Positions 50,710-62,400 are shown, counted from the first letter of the stretch. The stretch: 64,000 nucleotides of DNA from Semisulcospira habei (GCA_036245525.1 BTPG01000005.1:124191558-124255557), one strand, 5' to 3'. Made by a program: numbers and translations. Notes: generated from the sequence alone by a model not told the origin.

Positions 50710-50870
50710 ACTATGATAGTTCAAGTTAGTTATTTGGGTTTAACGCCGAGCAGGCAACTAAGGCCATCTCACGGCGGTGATGGTTCCAGGGTGGTGCCAG
50801 AATAGCTTGGTGGGAAATGCACCAAGTTATTCTGTCACCACCCTTGAACTAAAATGGTTTATCTATATCC
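50710..50870. mobile_element. Hairpin MITE carrying a SINE 3' fragment
   Basis: GACTATGATAGTTCAA ... GGGTGGTGCCAGAATAGCTT ... ACCACCCTTGAACTAAAATG is the usual hairpin, but about 65 bases including GTTAGTTATTTGGGTTTAAC and ACGGCGGTGATGG sit inside the left arm and resemble the 3' end of the SINE at 38145-38468. Confidence 0.55.
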
Positions 50871-51504
50871 TAATCTGTAATGTAGCCTTCATAGGACAAT
50901 AAGCAGACTTTTTTTTTAAAAAAAGGGCACCAAGGATGTAATGGGTTTATAGAAGTTATCACTAACTTATTATCAGGTCAAGACAAGTATATAGTGCCCT
51001 TTGAAAGGAAGGCCAAGCAGCACACTAGGACCATCTTGCTTGATTACTGGAATTACTGCAGTATGCAATATCAGAGAATAAACCTGAGATTGAGCACCTC
51101 AGATAGATGATTTTCCGGAAATGACAAATACGCGGCCAGTCAGAATTGTAGGTGTTTCGAGAAAAAAAAATACATTAAAACCTGGACAAATTATGTGATA
51201 TCGCATATTTGTCCAGGTTTTAATCCACCACTTTTGTCGAAATACATGCAGTTTTGGTCTATTCTGATTTCTGTAGGGTATGTAAATAAGGCCACACTCC
51301 TTGCCAGCTAGGTAAATAAACATTCACAAGACCCTGCTGCTGCAAGAAATAAAAAAGTTCTTGCTGATAAAGATGCCTGGCAGAATCTACTCTGTGTATG
51401 ACCTTTATGCATTTTCTTCTTCTGACAGTGGTTAAACTAGCTGTTATCATTGTGTATGAAAAGCAGGGGACTTGCAACAATTGTATAGGTTCATGTATAT
51501 ATTT
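50871..51504. other. Intron sequence with one strong hairpin
   Basis: ATTAAAACCTGGACAAAT and ATTTGTCCAGGTTTTAAT at about 51175-51226 form an 18-bp-arm inverted repeat around a short AT-rich loop. Nothing else seen. Confidence 0.6.
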
Positions 51505-51860
51505 GTTTCCTCAAAATCCATACCAATTGCATTACTAAATGGAATATACCCTTTAGCTTATCGATTTCAACCTAAGACCCTTTGTGTGTACCTACACGAC
51601 AAGGGCCGCAACTCTAGGGAGTTGTAACCAAGTGGCTGGGTAGTCTCCCCTCCCTCCATCCAGTCACGATAGCCATGCATTCCCGCCAGACTTACCCATA
51701 GCTTCACGGAGAACGCTTGGTTGGGTTTGTTCTATGGCTACGCTTCGTTCCAAGTTTGCTAGTGGCTAAGAAGATGGCGAGGTAAGGCCTCGGGTTATGC
51801 CTGTGAGTAAACTGTCCGGTTTACGGTGGCATCGGTATATCTCGTGGAATTTGTCTAATT
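51505..51860 (+). mobile_element. 5' end of DIRS copy D (before the nested copy C)
   Basis: Starts GTTTCCTCAAAATCCATACC, with terminal-repeat-like layout and a leader ending at AATTTGTCTAATT; the sequence resumes after copy C at 58341. The assignment of both pieces to one element rests on position and on copy C having its own complete ends. Confidence 0.6.
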
Positions 51861-53171
51861 GTTTTCTCAAAACACATTACCGATGGTATAACTTATAACT
51901 TATAGGAATGTTCCCTAGCTAGCCTAATTTTAGCCAAAATTTGGTTGTGTCTGTATCAGGGAGTGTTGGCAGAAGAGGGGTGCCATAGACCAGGCCATAA
52001 CCCGAAGAGCCTCCCTTTAGTCCCACCCGGTACAAGATTACCCGGCATACCTCAGTTTAGTTCTTAGCTAGCCTGTAGACGGTTGTGTCTTTGCGTCGCT
52101 CTTCGATTCCTACGGTTTTGTGACCGGTCGTCTTGCGACTTTACCTTACTGTTTTGGTTCACTCGGTTGTGCTGGCTTGGAGCTTACTTGAGTGTTTGTG
52201 CCTGAGACTGCTTGAACTTGACTTTGTGCTCATGAGGTTTGTGACCGGTCGTCTCGTGACTTGACACTCCGTTGTGGACTTAGCGTGCCTGGACCTGGTG
52301 CTCACTCGATTTTGGCGGGCTTGGAGCCCTCTCGGCTTGTACCTAGCGCTGTGTGGACCACAACGTGCCTTGCCTGGCGTGCCTGTGACGAATTGGACCC
52401 GGGTCGTGTCTATGAGTCTGGTGGGCCTCAGGACGTCGCTTCACAGGCGTGCGTTTGCTTCATGGCCAGGTAATATCTCGGTGAATGCCCTCGACCGGCG
52501 CTCAGGGGAAGGGAAGAGCGCCGAGCGTCGGCACGCGCTGTGCACTCGTTTGGTTTCGTTTTCACCCTCGCGCGCGGAATTTTTGGTGCACGGCCTCAGC
52601 AGCCGCGCTCGCTTGTTCTTCATTTTGGCCTCTATGTTGCAGTTACCAGGTTCGTACCTGCACACATTGTGGCGTTGTTCAGGGGCCCTGTGACGAGCTG
52701 GGGTGTGAGTCGGCGCACATCTACAGTGTTGGCGCCCCCGCCTGGAAGATACATGGTCCCAGCTGTGGGGAGTCTACTATCATGAACGCCCGACACCTAT
52801 CAGGAAGCGACCGCCAGTTCCTGCCCAGAGGCCACGGTTGGACCCAATACAGTTGGACCGTGACGGCCCGTGCCGGTAGGACTAACAAGGCGCAAAATTC
52901 CAAGGAGGGCCCTAGTAAGGTTCCCCTTACCGTGACGAACAGGACAGATACCAATGCGCACATATTCCGCGGAGGGGGTGACGACTTCCCCTTACCGCGA
53001 CGAGAAAGACCTATCCTACTACTGCCGGGCAGGCGTCGGCACCCGAACATACGACGCTCCTCGCCCCAGGCCAGAAGGCGGATCGCAGACCTGACAGATA
53101 GGTGTCATGCTCGGGGGCTTCGGACGGAGAGGCATGAGGCAGACTCTCTCACGGCGGGATCCTGCCCCTAG

Positions 53172-53345
53172 AGACGACCGCTCGACTTCTCGGTCGCAGG
53201 TCAGTGATGAGTGTGTATGTGAGAGCATATTTTGTACTGTAGGGTGCAAGATTTGTGTATGTTAGTATGTCATTGTACGGCGCCTAGAGCCTTTCTTTCA
53301 AGCTAGGTGTTTTAAAAATATGTATTATTATTATTATTGTTATTA
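53172..53345 (+). mobile_element. Retroposon 3' end with (ATT)n tail, in copy C
   Basis: GTATGTCATTGTACGGCGCC, TAGAGCCTTTCTTTCAAGCT and a tail ATGTATTATTATTATTATTG have the layout of a short LINE/SINE 3' end (a C.TAGAG..T core before an ATT tail). Exact borders and target duplication were not resolved. Confidence 0.55.
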
Positions 53346-54309
53346 TGGGCGCCCACGCCCAGGCAAGCTCCCTACAGGCGTCAGCGCCAGCTCCCGCACG
53401 CATTAGACAGGCACGAACCTGCTGCATGCAGCGACCGCTAGTACCACAGGACTGCTGCACGTCCCACGCCAAGATCCTAGGTCAGTGATGGTGGTCCGCG
53501 CCCTCGCGCCCGTTCGTGGAGACGAGAGCCCACTCCAGACACAGTTCTGAGAGGCGAGAGATGACCCCAAGACGGGACCCCGTTCCCCGTCCTCGGCCAC
53601 GATCAGACAGGTCGCCTGTCTCCAGAAGCGCGCGCTCTCTACACAGAGTCCAGGGACGCGAGAGGAGCATGCGACGACGTCCCAGTGCCTTTGGGTCGCT
53701 ACGCGATGGGAAGACCGGCGCCCCTAAGACTCCTCTTCGCTGTTCGAGTTCGTGGGACCGGCTGCCGAGACGACTCTCTTCCTCCCGGACTTCGCGCGAC
53801 AGCAGTCACGCTAGGCCTTCGTCTCGGTAGACAGGAGCCAAGTTACGTTCCCCCCCCCCCCCCCTCAGCCTGTGCTGTTTCGACGAGACGCCATTACCCA
53901 CCGAGACGCCCGTTCGAGACCTTCCGTTCTCCACGCCGCAGCCGCTCCCTTCGGGACCACCGGTCGGCGCCTGGCAGTTCGGCTTCTTCTTCAGGACCCC
54001 GGCTCGTCTCCGCTTGCGGCATGGCCACAGAGGAAGACGTTCCCCGTCTAGGGCTGTTTCAGCTTCTCGTCGGACCGCCGCCTCTCGGCGTTCGCCGGTC
54101 GTTCGGAGCAGTTAGACGCCTCTTCCTCCCGCATGCGTGATGGACGACTCTTTCAGCTTGGCCCCAGAAGACTTCATTTCGGCGTGGCTGGGTGATGACG
54201 GTGCCTCCAATCCACTACGCTCGCGGTCTCGAGATGTGTTGGAGTCGCTGCCAGCTTCTTTCGGCCTAGGATGGAGACTCTTTGGTCCTTGGATGTAGCG
54301 GCCCCCTTC

Positions 54310-54960
54310 GTCGTGGTTGTCTTCCCGAGGAAGACTGCCCGCCTTCTCCCCCTGCCAAGAAGAGAGCTTCGGCCTTCAGGCACTCCGAGTGACAGCCATG
54401 CGTTTCAAGTCTCTTCCTCAACCGACCGGGTGCTGGGACCTACGTGCTGCCTTCTCCTCTCACCCGCTTCAGGGCGCTTTGGGAGACACCGGCTTCTTTG
54501 CTGACAACAGGTGGCCGGCGGACCTGTCCAGGACCTTCCGGCGGAGGTGGTACGCGGAACTTCGCAGAGCTGCGCCTGCCCACTCCTGGCGTGGACCCTC
54601 GTGCGTCCTGTGCGGCTGTCTCGACGTCCTGATTCTACTACGTCTGTGGACCGCTTCCTCTCCGCGATCCCGGCCTTGCGGGTTCCTGGACCTGTTAGCG
54701 CAGGACATCTTCGCGCGTGGGAGGCATGGTACCCTTCTCTCCGCTTAGCCGACATCTCACTTGGCTGTTCTGGCAACCGGCCCTTACTACACCGATGCCA
54801 CCGCCTTGACTGCGACGGCCATCTGCGATCTGCTACGTCGAGGTACCTTCCGGCACGCTTGCTCACTGCCGACCGAGTTGAGGAACCAACTACGCAGGGC
54901 GCCACTCGGTGGAGAACTCCCTTGGCCCCACCTGGCAGACTGTCAAGGAGGCTAATGAGG
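54310..54960 (+). pseudogene. Gag-like remnant of DIRS copy C
   Basis: A frame from 54317 includes RFKSLPQPTGCWDLRAAFSS and FFADNRWPADLSRTF, matching copy B's KRFKSLPQPPGF and FFSDRRWPAGLD, then breaks at about 54580. Later pieces (ICDLLRRGTF, LRNQLRRAPLGGEL) continue in other frames to about 54940. Confidence 0.6.
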
Positions 54961-56250
54961 ACCGGTGGCACAGACGGCGTCGTGCTGTTGGCAGCACTGG
55001 ACGTAGCAGTCTCCTGGACACTGACGCAAACGGCCTGCATTCCGCGCAGACGTCGGACTGGATGGCAGGGACCACTTCCGCGGAGGCGCATTCGAACTAG
55101 TGGCTGCAGCCGAGGACGGGCGACGGTTCTGTGACACCGACGTTGCGGTCCCAGGAACGAAGTGGCAGCCTTTCCCGGCGTGCGGCAAATGGCTAGGAAG
55201 TAAGAAGTCTACCTTCGTAGGTCTAGGTGTCAGCGCGGGGTGAGGACTGGTCCGACCGACATCACTACGTGGGCCGACATCGCTCTCCTTCGTATTAGCG
55301 GATACAGTTCGGATTACGCACCTGTTGGGACGAGACGTCTCATCTCTTCGGAACGCTGCCCTCTGGCATCGCTTTGGCTTGCTCTTCGCTCCGCAGCGAC
55401 CAAGCACTACAAGTCTTCTCCTCAGCTTCAGGACCTAGCAGAGGCGGTTCGCGTGGAGTCAGCTTGGAGTTCTGGCGTTCTTCGGCGCCTGACCAGAGTA
55501 GATGAATTCACTCCCAACGGCCTGTTGTGCAGATACCCGCCCGGCGGTGGTTGAGAGCGCGCTGGTGCAGGCAGGGCGCGGCCAGTGGTCTGACGAGGAT
55601 GGAACAAGAGCCTTCCTGTTCTCGCTGGGGTGAACGGGGTGCTGTGATGCGACAGTGGACGCTGTGGATCCATGCAGCCTGAGTACCGGGAGATGAGACG
55701 TGGCGACAGCTGGGCTGGATCTTACAGTCGTAACCTTAGAGGGGTCCTGCACTCTTCTCGTACCCAAGCCGGCGGTTTTGGCGGCCTATCTTCGACCTGT
55801 CGGCTCAGCACAAGTTCCTCGGTGCAGATTGGTGACAGACAGAGTCCGGAGGGCAGCGGTGCGTCTCCAGGACTTTGTGACAGCTGGAGGTCCGACGTCG
55901 AAACCAGTTGGCAAGCCGACTAGGCTGCTTATGCTACGGGACAGGTCCTTCGCGTGGATGACATCGAGGATGGAGTTCGTGGCAGTCCTGTTCGAGTGCG
56001 ACTCTCAGTAGGATGGGAGCAGTGCAGAGTAGGAGCGACCCTCAGAGCCTTACTTCGGGTTGACTGTTAGGACTGCTGGCTCGCCAGCGGATCGCCTTGC
56101 AGCCTGACACTTCTTCTGCTTGGAGAGGAAGCGCTACGGCTGGTTCTGGAGAAGACTGACGTACACAGGGTAGATGCTAACGCTCCTGAGGTCAGCTGCG
56201 CTTGGAGTCGTCGCCACGACCAGATTTTCCAGCTTCCCTGCTCGCCATTG
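54961..56250 (+). pseudogene. RT/RNase H region of DIRS copy C, strongly decayed
   Basis: By position between Gag and recombinase this should be pol. Short matches exist (QVGDRQSPEG-like linker frames, 55700-55900), but no RT motif is intact in one frame. 55560-56040 also contains sequence with no clear match to copies B or D. Confidence 0.4.
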
Positions 56251-56459
56251 AGGAGTGAAATTATGAGGTTATACGCGTGGTTGTCCGACAATCCCTCTTG
56301 CTAGAGGCTTGCGGCGGGTATGATAGTAGCGCAGTCTGCAGCCACGAGGAGAGCCGCTCGGTGGCTACGAAGGTTGGTGGACATTCTCCTGGCTCGGTGC
56401 CCCTCGTCACTTCACCAGTCGTGGTCATCTCTTCCCCACGTGCCCTCCTCTGCAGCTCC

Positions 56460-57880
56460 CCACCCCACGCACGATGCTCAAGCAACCGTGACAGCCACTG
56501 TACCAGCCGTGCCCTGAACATCTCCACGCCTGGAGTTGTGCGGCGAGCCCTCTACCGCAGAGACTTCCCTAGCGCGGCAGTGGATGCGATCGCAACGGCT
56601 CGCAGACCCTCAACCATACGAGTTACGAGGGGAAATGACGAGCGCGGTGTGCCGCGTGTGGCGACAACCTTCTCTCCCCACGGACTTGACGAAGTCCCAG
56701 CTGGCGGAGTGCTTCCTCTGGCTATTCAACGACCAGGGACTGGCTCCATTACCATTCGGGGCTACCTAGCCATGATCGCCGACACCTACCAACACTTGGG
56801 CAGGCCCGATCCTGGTAGCTGCAAAGACCTCGCTGATCTGATGGCCCACTTCGGTCTACAACACCCGGCGCTGCGTTCACTGTTGCCAAGATGGGACCTA
56901 CCTTGGGTGCTGACGTGGCTCAACTCCGTCCGTTTGAACCCCTGCGGTTGGCGCGTTTGACGGATGTGACTCGAAAGACGTGCTTTTTGTTGGCCCTAGC
57001 CACGGCTTCCAGGGTCAGTGAGCTTCACGAGCTGTCCACACGCCCAGTTTCCCTGCAGTTCCAGACGGACAGCTCCGGACAACTGCTACCTGAACCTTCT
57101 TTCCTGGCCAAGATGCGGTCTCCTTGACGGCCCCACAGATGAGGCCTTTTTCGCCACATCGGTCTGCAACGCCTGGCGCTGCGTTCGCTCTTGCCAAGAT
57201 GGGTCTACCATGGGTGCCTACGTGGCTCAACTCCGTCCGCTGAACCTCTGCAGTTGGCGAGGTTGACTGATGTAACTCGGAAGGCGTTCTCCCGGTCGTC
57301 CCCAGCCTCAGCCTCCAGGGTCAGAGAACGTCACGCGCTGTCGACACGGCCAGATTGCTTGCAGTTCCGGATGGACGGCGCCGTGCAACTGTTACCTGAA
57401 CCATCTTCCGGGCCAAGGCGCGGTCCCTTGGCAGCCCCACAGATGATGGCTATTCGCCTTTTACGTGCGACAAACTCCACCCGGGAGACCAGACTACAGG
57501 ACCTGGTTGAGAGTCTTACGTGTGTACCTGCGCTGGACCAAGCCTCGGCGCAGAGGACGTACCCGCCTGTTTCTCCCTTTGTCCCCAGGTAGTCGTGATG
57601 TCTCAGCCCAGACCATCTCCTCCTGGAACAGTTGGGCGATTCGCTCTGCCTACCAGGACCTCGCCCCAGATGCAGCCACACGTATGAACATCAGGGCGCA
57701 TGAAGTCTCACTTCGACCGCAACTGCGCAGTCAAGGACTTTGGGGCGGCTGTGGCATGGCGAGCCGAGACCACATTCGCACGCTTCTACCTGAGGGACCT
57801 CTCCGCCCAGCGGCAGAACCTCTCGCTGGTGGGAGACATCACAGCAGCGCAACACTCCCTCCCAGCGCCATAGGCGCCAC
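56460..57880 (+). pseudogene. Tyrosine recombinase remnant of DIRS copy C
   Basis: Pieces include GYLAMIADTYQHLGRPDPGS and LADLMAHFGLQHPALRSLLP, then RLTDVTRKTCFLLALATASR with the VSELHELS Arg box, and later NIRAHEV and an ARFYL-like end near 57785. A tandem duplication of 306 bp repeats the part around the Arg box (56862 onward and 57168 onward). Frames are broken many times. Confidence 0.65.
56862..57473 (+). repeat. 306-bp tandem duplication inside the recombinase of copy C
   Basis: CAACACCCGGCGCTGCGTTC (56862) and CAACGCCTGGCGCTGCGTTC (57168) begin the two units; both contain GTGGCTCAACTCCGTCCG and GATGTAACTC/GATGTGACTC. The units differ at many positions, so the event is old or was followed by rapid decay. 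Confidence 0.75.
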
Positions 57881-57984
57881 AGGTATCTTAGCTAAAATTA
57901 TCGAGAGTTTGCTGCGGGAGGGCGGGCCTGAGGGCAGGGTCGTTGGCATTAGGGGCGCTATAGCGGCACCCACCTCCTCTTTGT

Positions 57985-58085
57985 GATTCTTCCTATAAGT
58001 AATACCATCGGTAATGTGTTTTGAGAAAACAAATGAATTTTTCTTTTTTTTAAAAATACTTACCGATGGTATTACTCGAAGGTCC
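57985..58085. repeat. Internal complementary region of DIRS copy C
   Basis: AATACCATCGGTAATGTGTT ... AAAAATACTTACCGATGGTA; complements of the copy C outer ends brought together. Confidence 0.8.
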
Positions 58086-58433
58086 CTCCCACCTACCCCG
58101 CTTGCCGCCAGTTCGCTAAGAAACTAAACTGAGGTATGCCGGGTAATCTCGTACCAGGTGGGACTAAGGGGAGGCTATTCGGGTTATGGCCTGGTCTATG
58201 GCGCCCCTCTCCTGCCAACACTCCCTGATACGGACACAACCAAATTTTGGCTAAAATTAGGCTAGCTAGGGAACATTCCTATAAGTAATACCATCGGTAA
58301 ATATTTTTCAAAAGAATTCATTTTAAAGAAAAATTCATTTTTTTTTTTCGGTGAAGACTGAGCTTAGCCCTCGGACTGTGTGGTGTGTCATTTCACGGGG
58401 CCGTTTGTTACTGGCCCCGTGCGGTTGCTGGCA

Positions 58434-58680
58434 TGGCTTCTGCTGCGTGTTGCAGTACGCAATTACGCACCTGTAGGAAATGTAAAGGTTTCCAATGGCC
58501 TACGGATATGCATACGCTGTGTCTTCTCTGTTCCGGCTGCTCCTAGGACCATATCTGCGTAAAGTGCTCTACGTGGAAGGAGCAGAAGTGGTCCCAACTG
58601 TGGGATTTTTATCGGCAGGGACGGCCATCGGCTAAGACTAAAGACTCTACCAGGCCTTTGGACAGTGACATGTCCCTAAA
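58434..58680 (+). pseudogene. Cys-rich N-terminal Gag-like segment (copy D)
   Basis: The ATG at 58434 opens MASAACCSTQLRTCRKCKGF, then CLLCSGCS, an in-frame TAG, and CVKCSTWKEQKWSQLWDFYR. The CxxC pattern and WSQ.WDF segment are shared with copy A (4300-4623), so this is a conserved part of the family and could bind zinc. The stop near 58541 breaks this copy. Confidence 0.55.
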
Positions 58681-59563
58681 GTGCCATTAAACCCTGCACC
58701 GCCGAGCCCCACAGCCCCACGCCGTCGAGCGACTTCTGAGATTGTGGGACCCTCTTCTCGCCAGACACAGGACTCAGTCCCGTTTAGCCCTCTCATAGTG
58801 ATGGTTGGGAGAGTCAACCCCGTCTTGCATGGTACTTCGCAAGGGGTGACTGAGAGACATCTGCCAGTCTCGCATGTTCCTTCGCAAGGGGTGACCGAGA
58901 GACGGAGCACACGGAAGACACGAGCTCAAGCGGAAGTATCCTCTCGAGGCTGACCTTCAGTCTCCCCCAGCGCACGGAGGCCAACTGGCACTGAGGCTCA
59001 CTTGGGAAATTGCAGACACAGCTACTATGTTAGCCCGTCATCGACTCATTGGTCTTCACCCTCCGGGGCCTCCCAGCCATAGCCGGTCCCCTCGTGCTGA
59101 ACAGTGTTCCACTCCTCGCAGCCATTCTGCTAACCCTCAGGAAAAGTTTTGTTGGAGACTGGCATTTGGACTCTACTCGGCGGGCCACGAGGTTCTCTTG
59201 TCACGATTGCCCGCTGGCCTCACTGTACTCTCGTAGGAGGCGACTTCCTTCTCTCGACTTGCAAGTAAGAGCGCCAGTCAGCGCTACGGAAGTGCCTAGA
59301 CACCCGCAGCGGTCGCGCACCGCTCAACATTCCCCTGACGTTCGCTCTGCACACAGGTGCCCGGAGAGTTCATCTGACAGACGCTACTGGTCTCCTCCGG
59401 ACAGGGTTGTTACCCGACGTGACGTGGTGGTTCCCGCATCGCCCGCGGCATCGGAATATGATGGAGACGTCCTTAGTCTTCATCTGGAGGAGTCAGCGTC
59501 AGTTCTGTTCTCAGGACCCACGCCCACAGCCCTTCCGCGTCCGACACGGCAGGAGATGCGCCC

Positions 59564-60237
59564 TTGTCTTCTGAGACTTCTCGTGCCTTGGATGAGGCGG
59601 CACGTGTGATCTCTGCTATTCTTCCTTTGGAGGGTTGCCCTTCTTCTCCCCTGCTTAAAAGGAAGGCTTCGGCCTCGGTCGACGCTCCGTTCCAGGCGAA
59701 GCGATTCAAGACTCTTCCTCAGCCCCCTGGATTGAAGGACCTTTCGGACGCCTTCAATGAGCACCTAAGCCAGGGCAGGCTGCGGGATAGATGTTTCATT
59801 GCGGGCACTCGTTGGTCGGCTGACATCTACATCAAGTTTCGGGAAGCGTGGTACGCAGGTCACTCTCAAGCCGTTGTCTGTCCTCTGCCAGCGGTGGACC
59901 CTGCGGTGGAGTTGCAAGCTGGAGGCAAGGTACCCGTCCGACGGTTCATCCCCCCCTGGTCTGGATCATACGGCAAGTCTGATTCGGAATTCCCTGGCTT
60001 GTGCAGGCTTTTTGGATCTGGCTACACAGGCGGTGGAGAGCACTGTCTGTTGCTGCTGCCTTTCAGTCCCCCCAACGCCCAGATCGGGCAAGGGACTGAT
60101 GATGATGATGACACAGGCGGTGGTGCGCAGTGTGGAGGAATTCTGGGAGCGACCTAGTGAGCCACTCCTTGGCTGTGACAGCAAATCGCGCAGTTCACCA
60201 CAGCGTGACCAACGCCATGGCGGCGGCAGCTAATTGT
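59564..60237 (+). pseudogene. Gag-like gene of copy D, first part, interrupted by a LINE
   Basis: Open from 59564 (SETSRALDEAARVISAILPL, KRFKTLPQPPGLKDLSDAFN, then DIYIKFREAWYAGHSQAVVC), closely matching copy B's Gag. The frame changes near 59970 (poly-C). 60030-60120 holds a small insertion with GATGATGATGATGAC. A further piece (MAAAANCN at 60217-60240) runs straight into the LINE. Confidence 0.65.
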
Positions 60238-60239
60238 AA

Positions 60240-62055
60240 CTTAATGCCTTCTTCGCCTTGCCTCCCTGACACCCCCTTTTCCGGCACTCCCCTCTCGTCC
60301 TTCCGCCCCGTCTCTCAGGATGAAGTTCTCAAGACCATAAAGTCCATGCCTTTCAAAACCTGCGAACTAGACCCCCTCCCAGCTTCCCTCTACCAGGACG
60401 GCCTCCCAAAACTTTTGCCCTTCATTACCGACATCATCAACACATCTCTAGAAAATGGCTCCGTCCCCGATATCTTCAAGTCCGCCATCGTCCGTCCTCT
60501 CCTCAAAAAACACAACCTCGACCCAAACGAACTCAAGAACTACCGCCCAGTCTCCAATCTCTCTTTCCTGTCCAAGCTTCTTGAGAAGGTCGTACTCAAC
60601 CAACTCAACCTCCACCTCGCCGACAACAACCTCCTCAGTCCCTTCCAGTCTGCCTATCGCAAACATCACAGCACTGAAACTGCCCTTCTACATATCCTAA
60701 ACGACCTGCTTCTCTCCACTGACTCGGGCAACATCTCCCTTCTTATGCTACTCGATCTCTCTGCCGCCTTCGACACCATAGACCACACTATCCTCCTCCA
60801 CCGCCTCCACCACTCCTTTGGCATCACTGACTCTGCTCACTCCTGGTTTCTCTCCTACCTCTCCGACAGACAGCAGTCCGTCACCATCGACGGCGTCTCC
60901 TCCAACCCAGTCAGGCTCTCCTGCGGCGTTCCTCAGGGGTCCGTCCTGGGCCCGGTCCTTTTTACACTCTACATCTCCCCCCTGTCCAACATCATCCAGT
61001 CTCACCACATACACCACCACCTCTACGCTGACGACTCACAACTACTAGACAAAGACAAACTCGACAACACTCAGACACTACTGACTCGCACGGCTGACTG
61101 CTATGATGACGTGAAAAACTGGATGACAGCAAACAAGCTCAAACTGAACGACGACAAAACGGAAGCCATGCTGGTAGGCACTCGCCAGAAACTTTCCCAG
61201 CTCTCTCCCTCTCTCCACCTTCAACTCGACAGCACCCCCATCTCCCTCTCTGACTCGGTCAAGAACCTTGGCGTTATCCTCGATTCCTCTCTTTCCATGA
61301 CCAGCTTCGTCTCCGCCACGGCCCAGGCATGTTATTTCCACCTCCACCGCATCAGTCAGATCAGAAAATACCTCACTACCGAAGCTGCCACCAAACTCGC
61401 TGTCTCTCTCATCTTATCTCGCATCGACTACTGCAACTCTCTCCTTTCTGGCCTTCCTCACTCCACCACTCTCACTCTCCAGCGCGTCCAGAACAATGCT
61501 GCCCGCCTCGTCCTCAGAAAGAAAAAATCCGACCACATCACTCCCCTGCTCAAGCTCCTTCACTGGCTCCCCATCCCCCAACGCATCCAATACAAGATAC
61601 TGTCTCTCTGCTACAAATCCCTGAACAACTACGCTCCTGCGTATCTCTCCAACTTACTTCACCCCTACACTCCTCCCCGCTCCCTCCGCTCCGCCTCTGA
61701 CCCTCTCCGACTCCTCATCCCCCGCACCAAACTCAGCACTTTCGGCCCCCGCTCTTTCTCAGTATACGGTCCAACCACCTGGAACACTCTCCCACTCTCT
61801 CTCCGTCAGAAACACTCGCTCTCCTCCTTCCAGTCTGCCCTCAAAACTCATCTCTTTCAACAGTTCTAGCACTATATCACCACACTCCCCAGCCCAAGCT
61901 GACCGTCGTAATGTATCTTCACTATTTGTGTTACGTGAGTCATTGTCTAAAGCGTGCGCATGCGTGTGCGAGTTGTGAGTGCGCGCTTAGAGTTATAATT
62001 ATTATAAGATAAGCACATTATAAATACCGTAATTATTATTATTATTACGGGACGC
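60240..62055 (+). mobile_element. 5'-truncated LINE inserted in the Gag of copy D
   Basis: Contains an uninterrupted RT domain and ends in a 3' UTR with TTATAATTATTATAAGATAA and an (ATT)n tail at 62035-62052. No endonuclease domain is present, so the copy is 5'-truncated. Host sequence resumes at GGGACGCCGTGCTAAAGAGT, which matches copy B's CGGGATGCCGTG. No clear target duplication was found. Confidence 0.85.
60244..61869 (+). CDS. Non-LTR reverse transcriptase (LINE, CR1/L2/Rex-like), C-terminal part of ORF2
   Basis: The frame is open over about 540 codons with the full RT core: LKNYRPVSNLSFLSKLLEKV, QSAYRKHHSTETALL, motif A (LLDLSAAFDTIDHTILL), motif B (SCGVPQGSVLGPVLFTLYI), active site (LYADDSQLL) and a C-terminal thumb (LGVILDSSLSM, IDYCNSLLSGLP, then LHWLPIPQRIQYKI). 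The open frame upstream, from 60130, belongs to the host Gag and is fused by insertion. Intact over the preserved part, which suggests a recent insertion. Clade call is by general resemblance only. Confidence 0.88.
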   Translation: MPSSPCLPDTPFSGTPLSSFRPVSQDEVLKTIKSMPFKTCELDPLPASLYQDGLPKLLPFITDIINTSLENGSVPDIFKSAIVRPLLKKHNLDPNELKNYRPVSNLSFLSKLLEKVVLNQLNLHLADNNLLSPFQSAYRKHHSTETALLHILNDLLLSTDSGNISLLMLLDLSAAFDTIDHTILLHRLHHSFGITDSAHSWFLSYLSDRQQSVTIDGVSSNPVRLSCGVPQGSVLGPVLFTLYISPLSNIIQSHHIHHHLYADDSQLLDKDKLDNTQTLLTRTADCYDDVKNWMTANKLKLNDDKTEAMLVGTRQKLSQLSPSLHLQLDSTPISLSDSVKNLGVILDSSLSMTSFVSATAQACYFHLHRISQIRKYLTTEAATKLAVSLILSRIDYCNSLLSGLPHSTTLTLQRVQNNAARLVLRKKKSDHITPLLKLLHWLPIPQRIQYKILSLCYKSLNNYAPAYLSNLLHPYTPPRSLRSASDPLRLLIPRTKLSTFGPRSFSVYGPTTWNTLPLSLRQKHSLSSFQSALKTHLFQQF

Positions 62056-62400
62056 CGTGCTAAAGAGTTGCCCCGGCATCCCCTCGACCTTCATCGCACA
62101 GCTCCGCCATGCTCCTTTGGGTGGTTCTCTCTTCGGTTCTACCTGGCAAGAGGTGAAGGACTTGGCGCTCCCAGAATGGATTCCTCCCGGTTTCCAGCTT
62201 CCCGCAAGGACAGGGGGTCGCGCCCTGCGGAGCTTCAGACCCATCTCCCGGCTGATTACCAGACCGTCTCCCAGGTCCAGACGTCGTGCCCCCGCCGGTC
62301 GTGCCCGGCCCCCTCCAGGTCCCGGCTCCCACCTGGCCCAAGAACGCCCGGAGGCCTAGGCAGGGGAGGGCCCAGTGACGATCTATCGACGTCGCCCCCG
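62056..62400 (+). pseudogene. Gag-like gene of copy D, second part
   Basis: Resumes after the LINE with CPGIPSTFIAQLRHAPLGGS and FGSTWQEVKDLALPEW, matching copy B's GMPPDLRTQLCRAPLGGPLL and FGETWQTVKDANLDRW, followed by a Pro/Arg-rich tail. Confidence 0.65.

Larger units (their letters stand above)
51861..58340 (+). mobile_element. DIRS-type retrotransposon copy C, full length 6.5 kb, decayed
   Basis: Left repeat starts GTTTTCTCAAAACACATTAC and the inverted right repeat ends at AAAGAAAAATTCATTT (58340); both share CTAGCTAGCCTAATTTTAGC-type sequence and TTTGGTTGTGTC. An internal complementary region at 57990-58085 joins complements of both ends (ACCATCGGTAATGTGTTTTG ... ATACTTACCGATGGTATTAC). 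Gag, RT and recombinase are recognisable but full of stops and frameshifts. It holds a retroposon tail near 53172-53345 and a 306-bp duplication. Confidence 0.85.
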
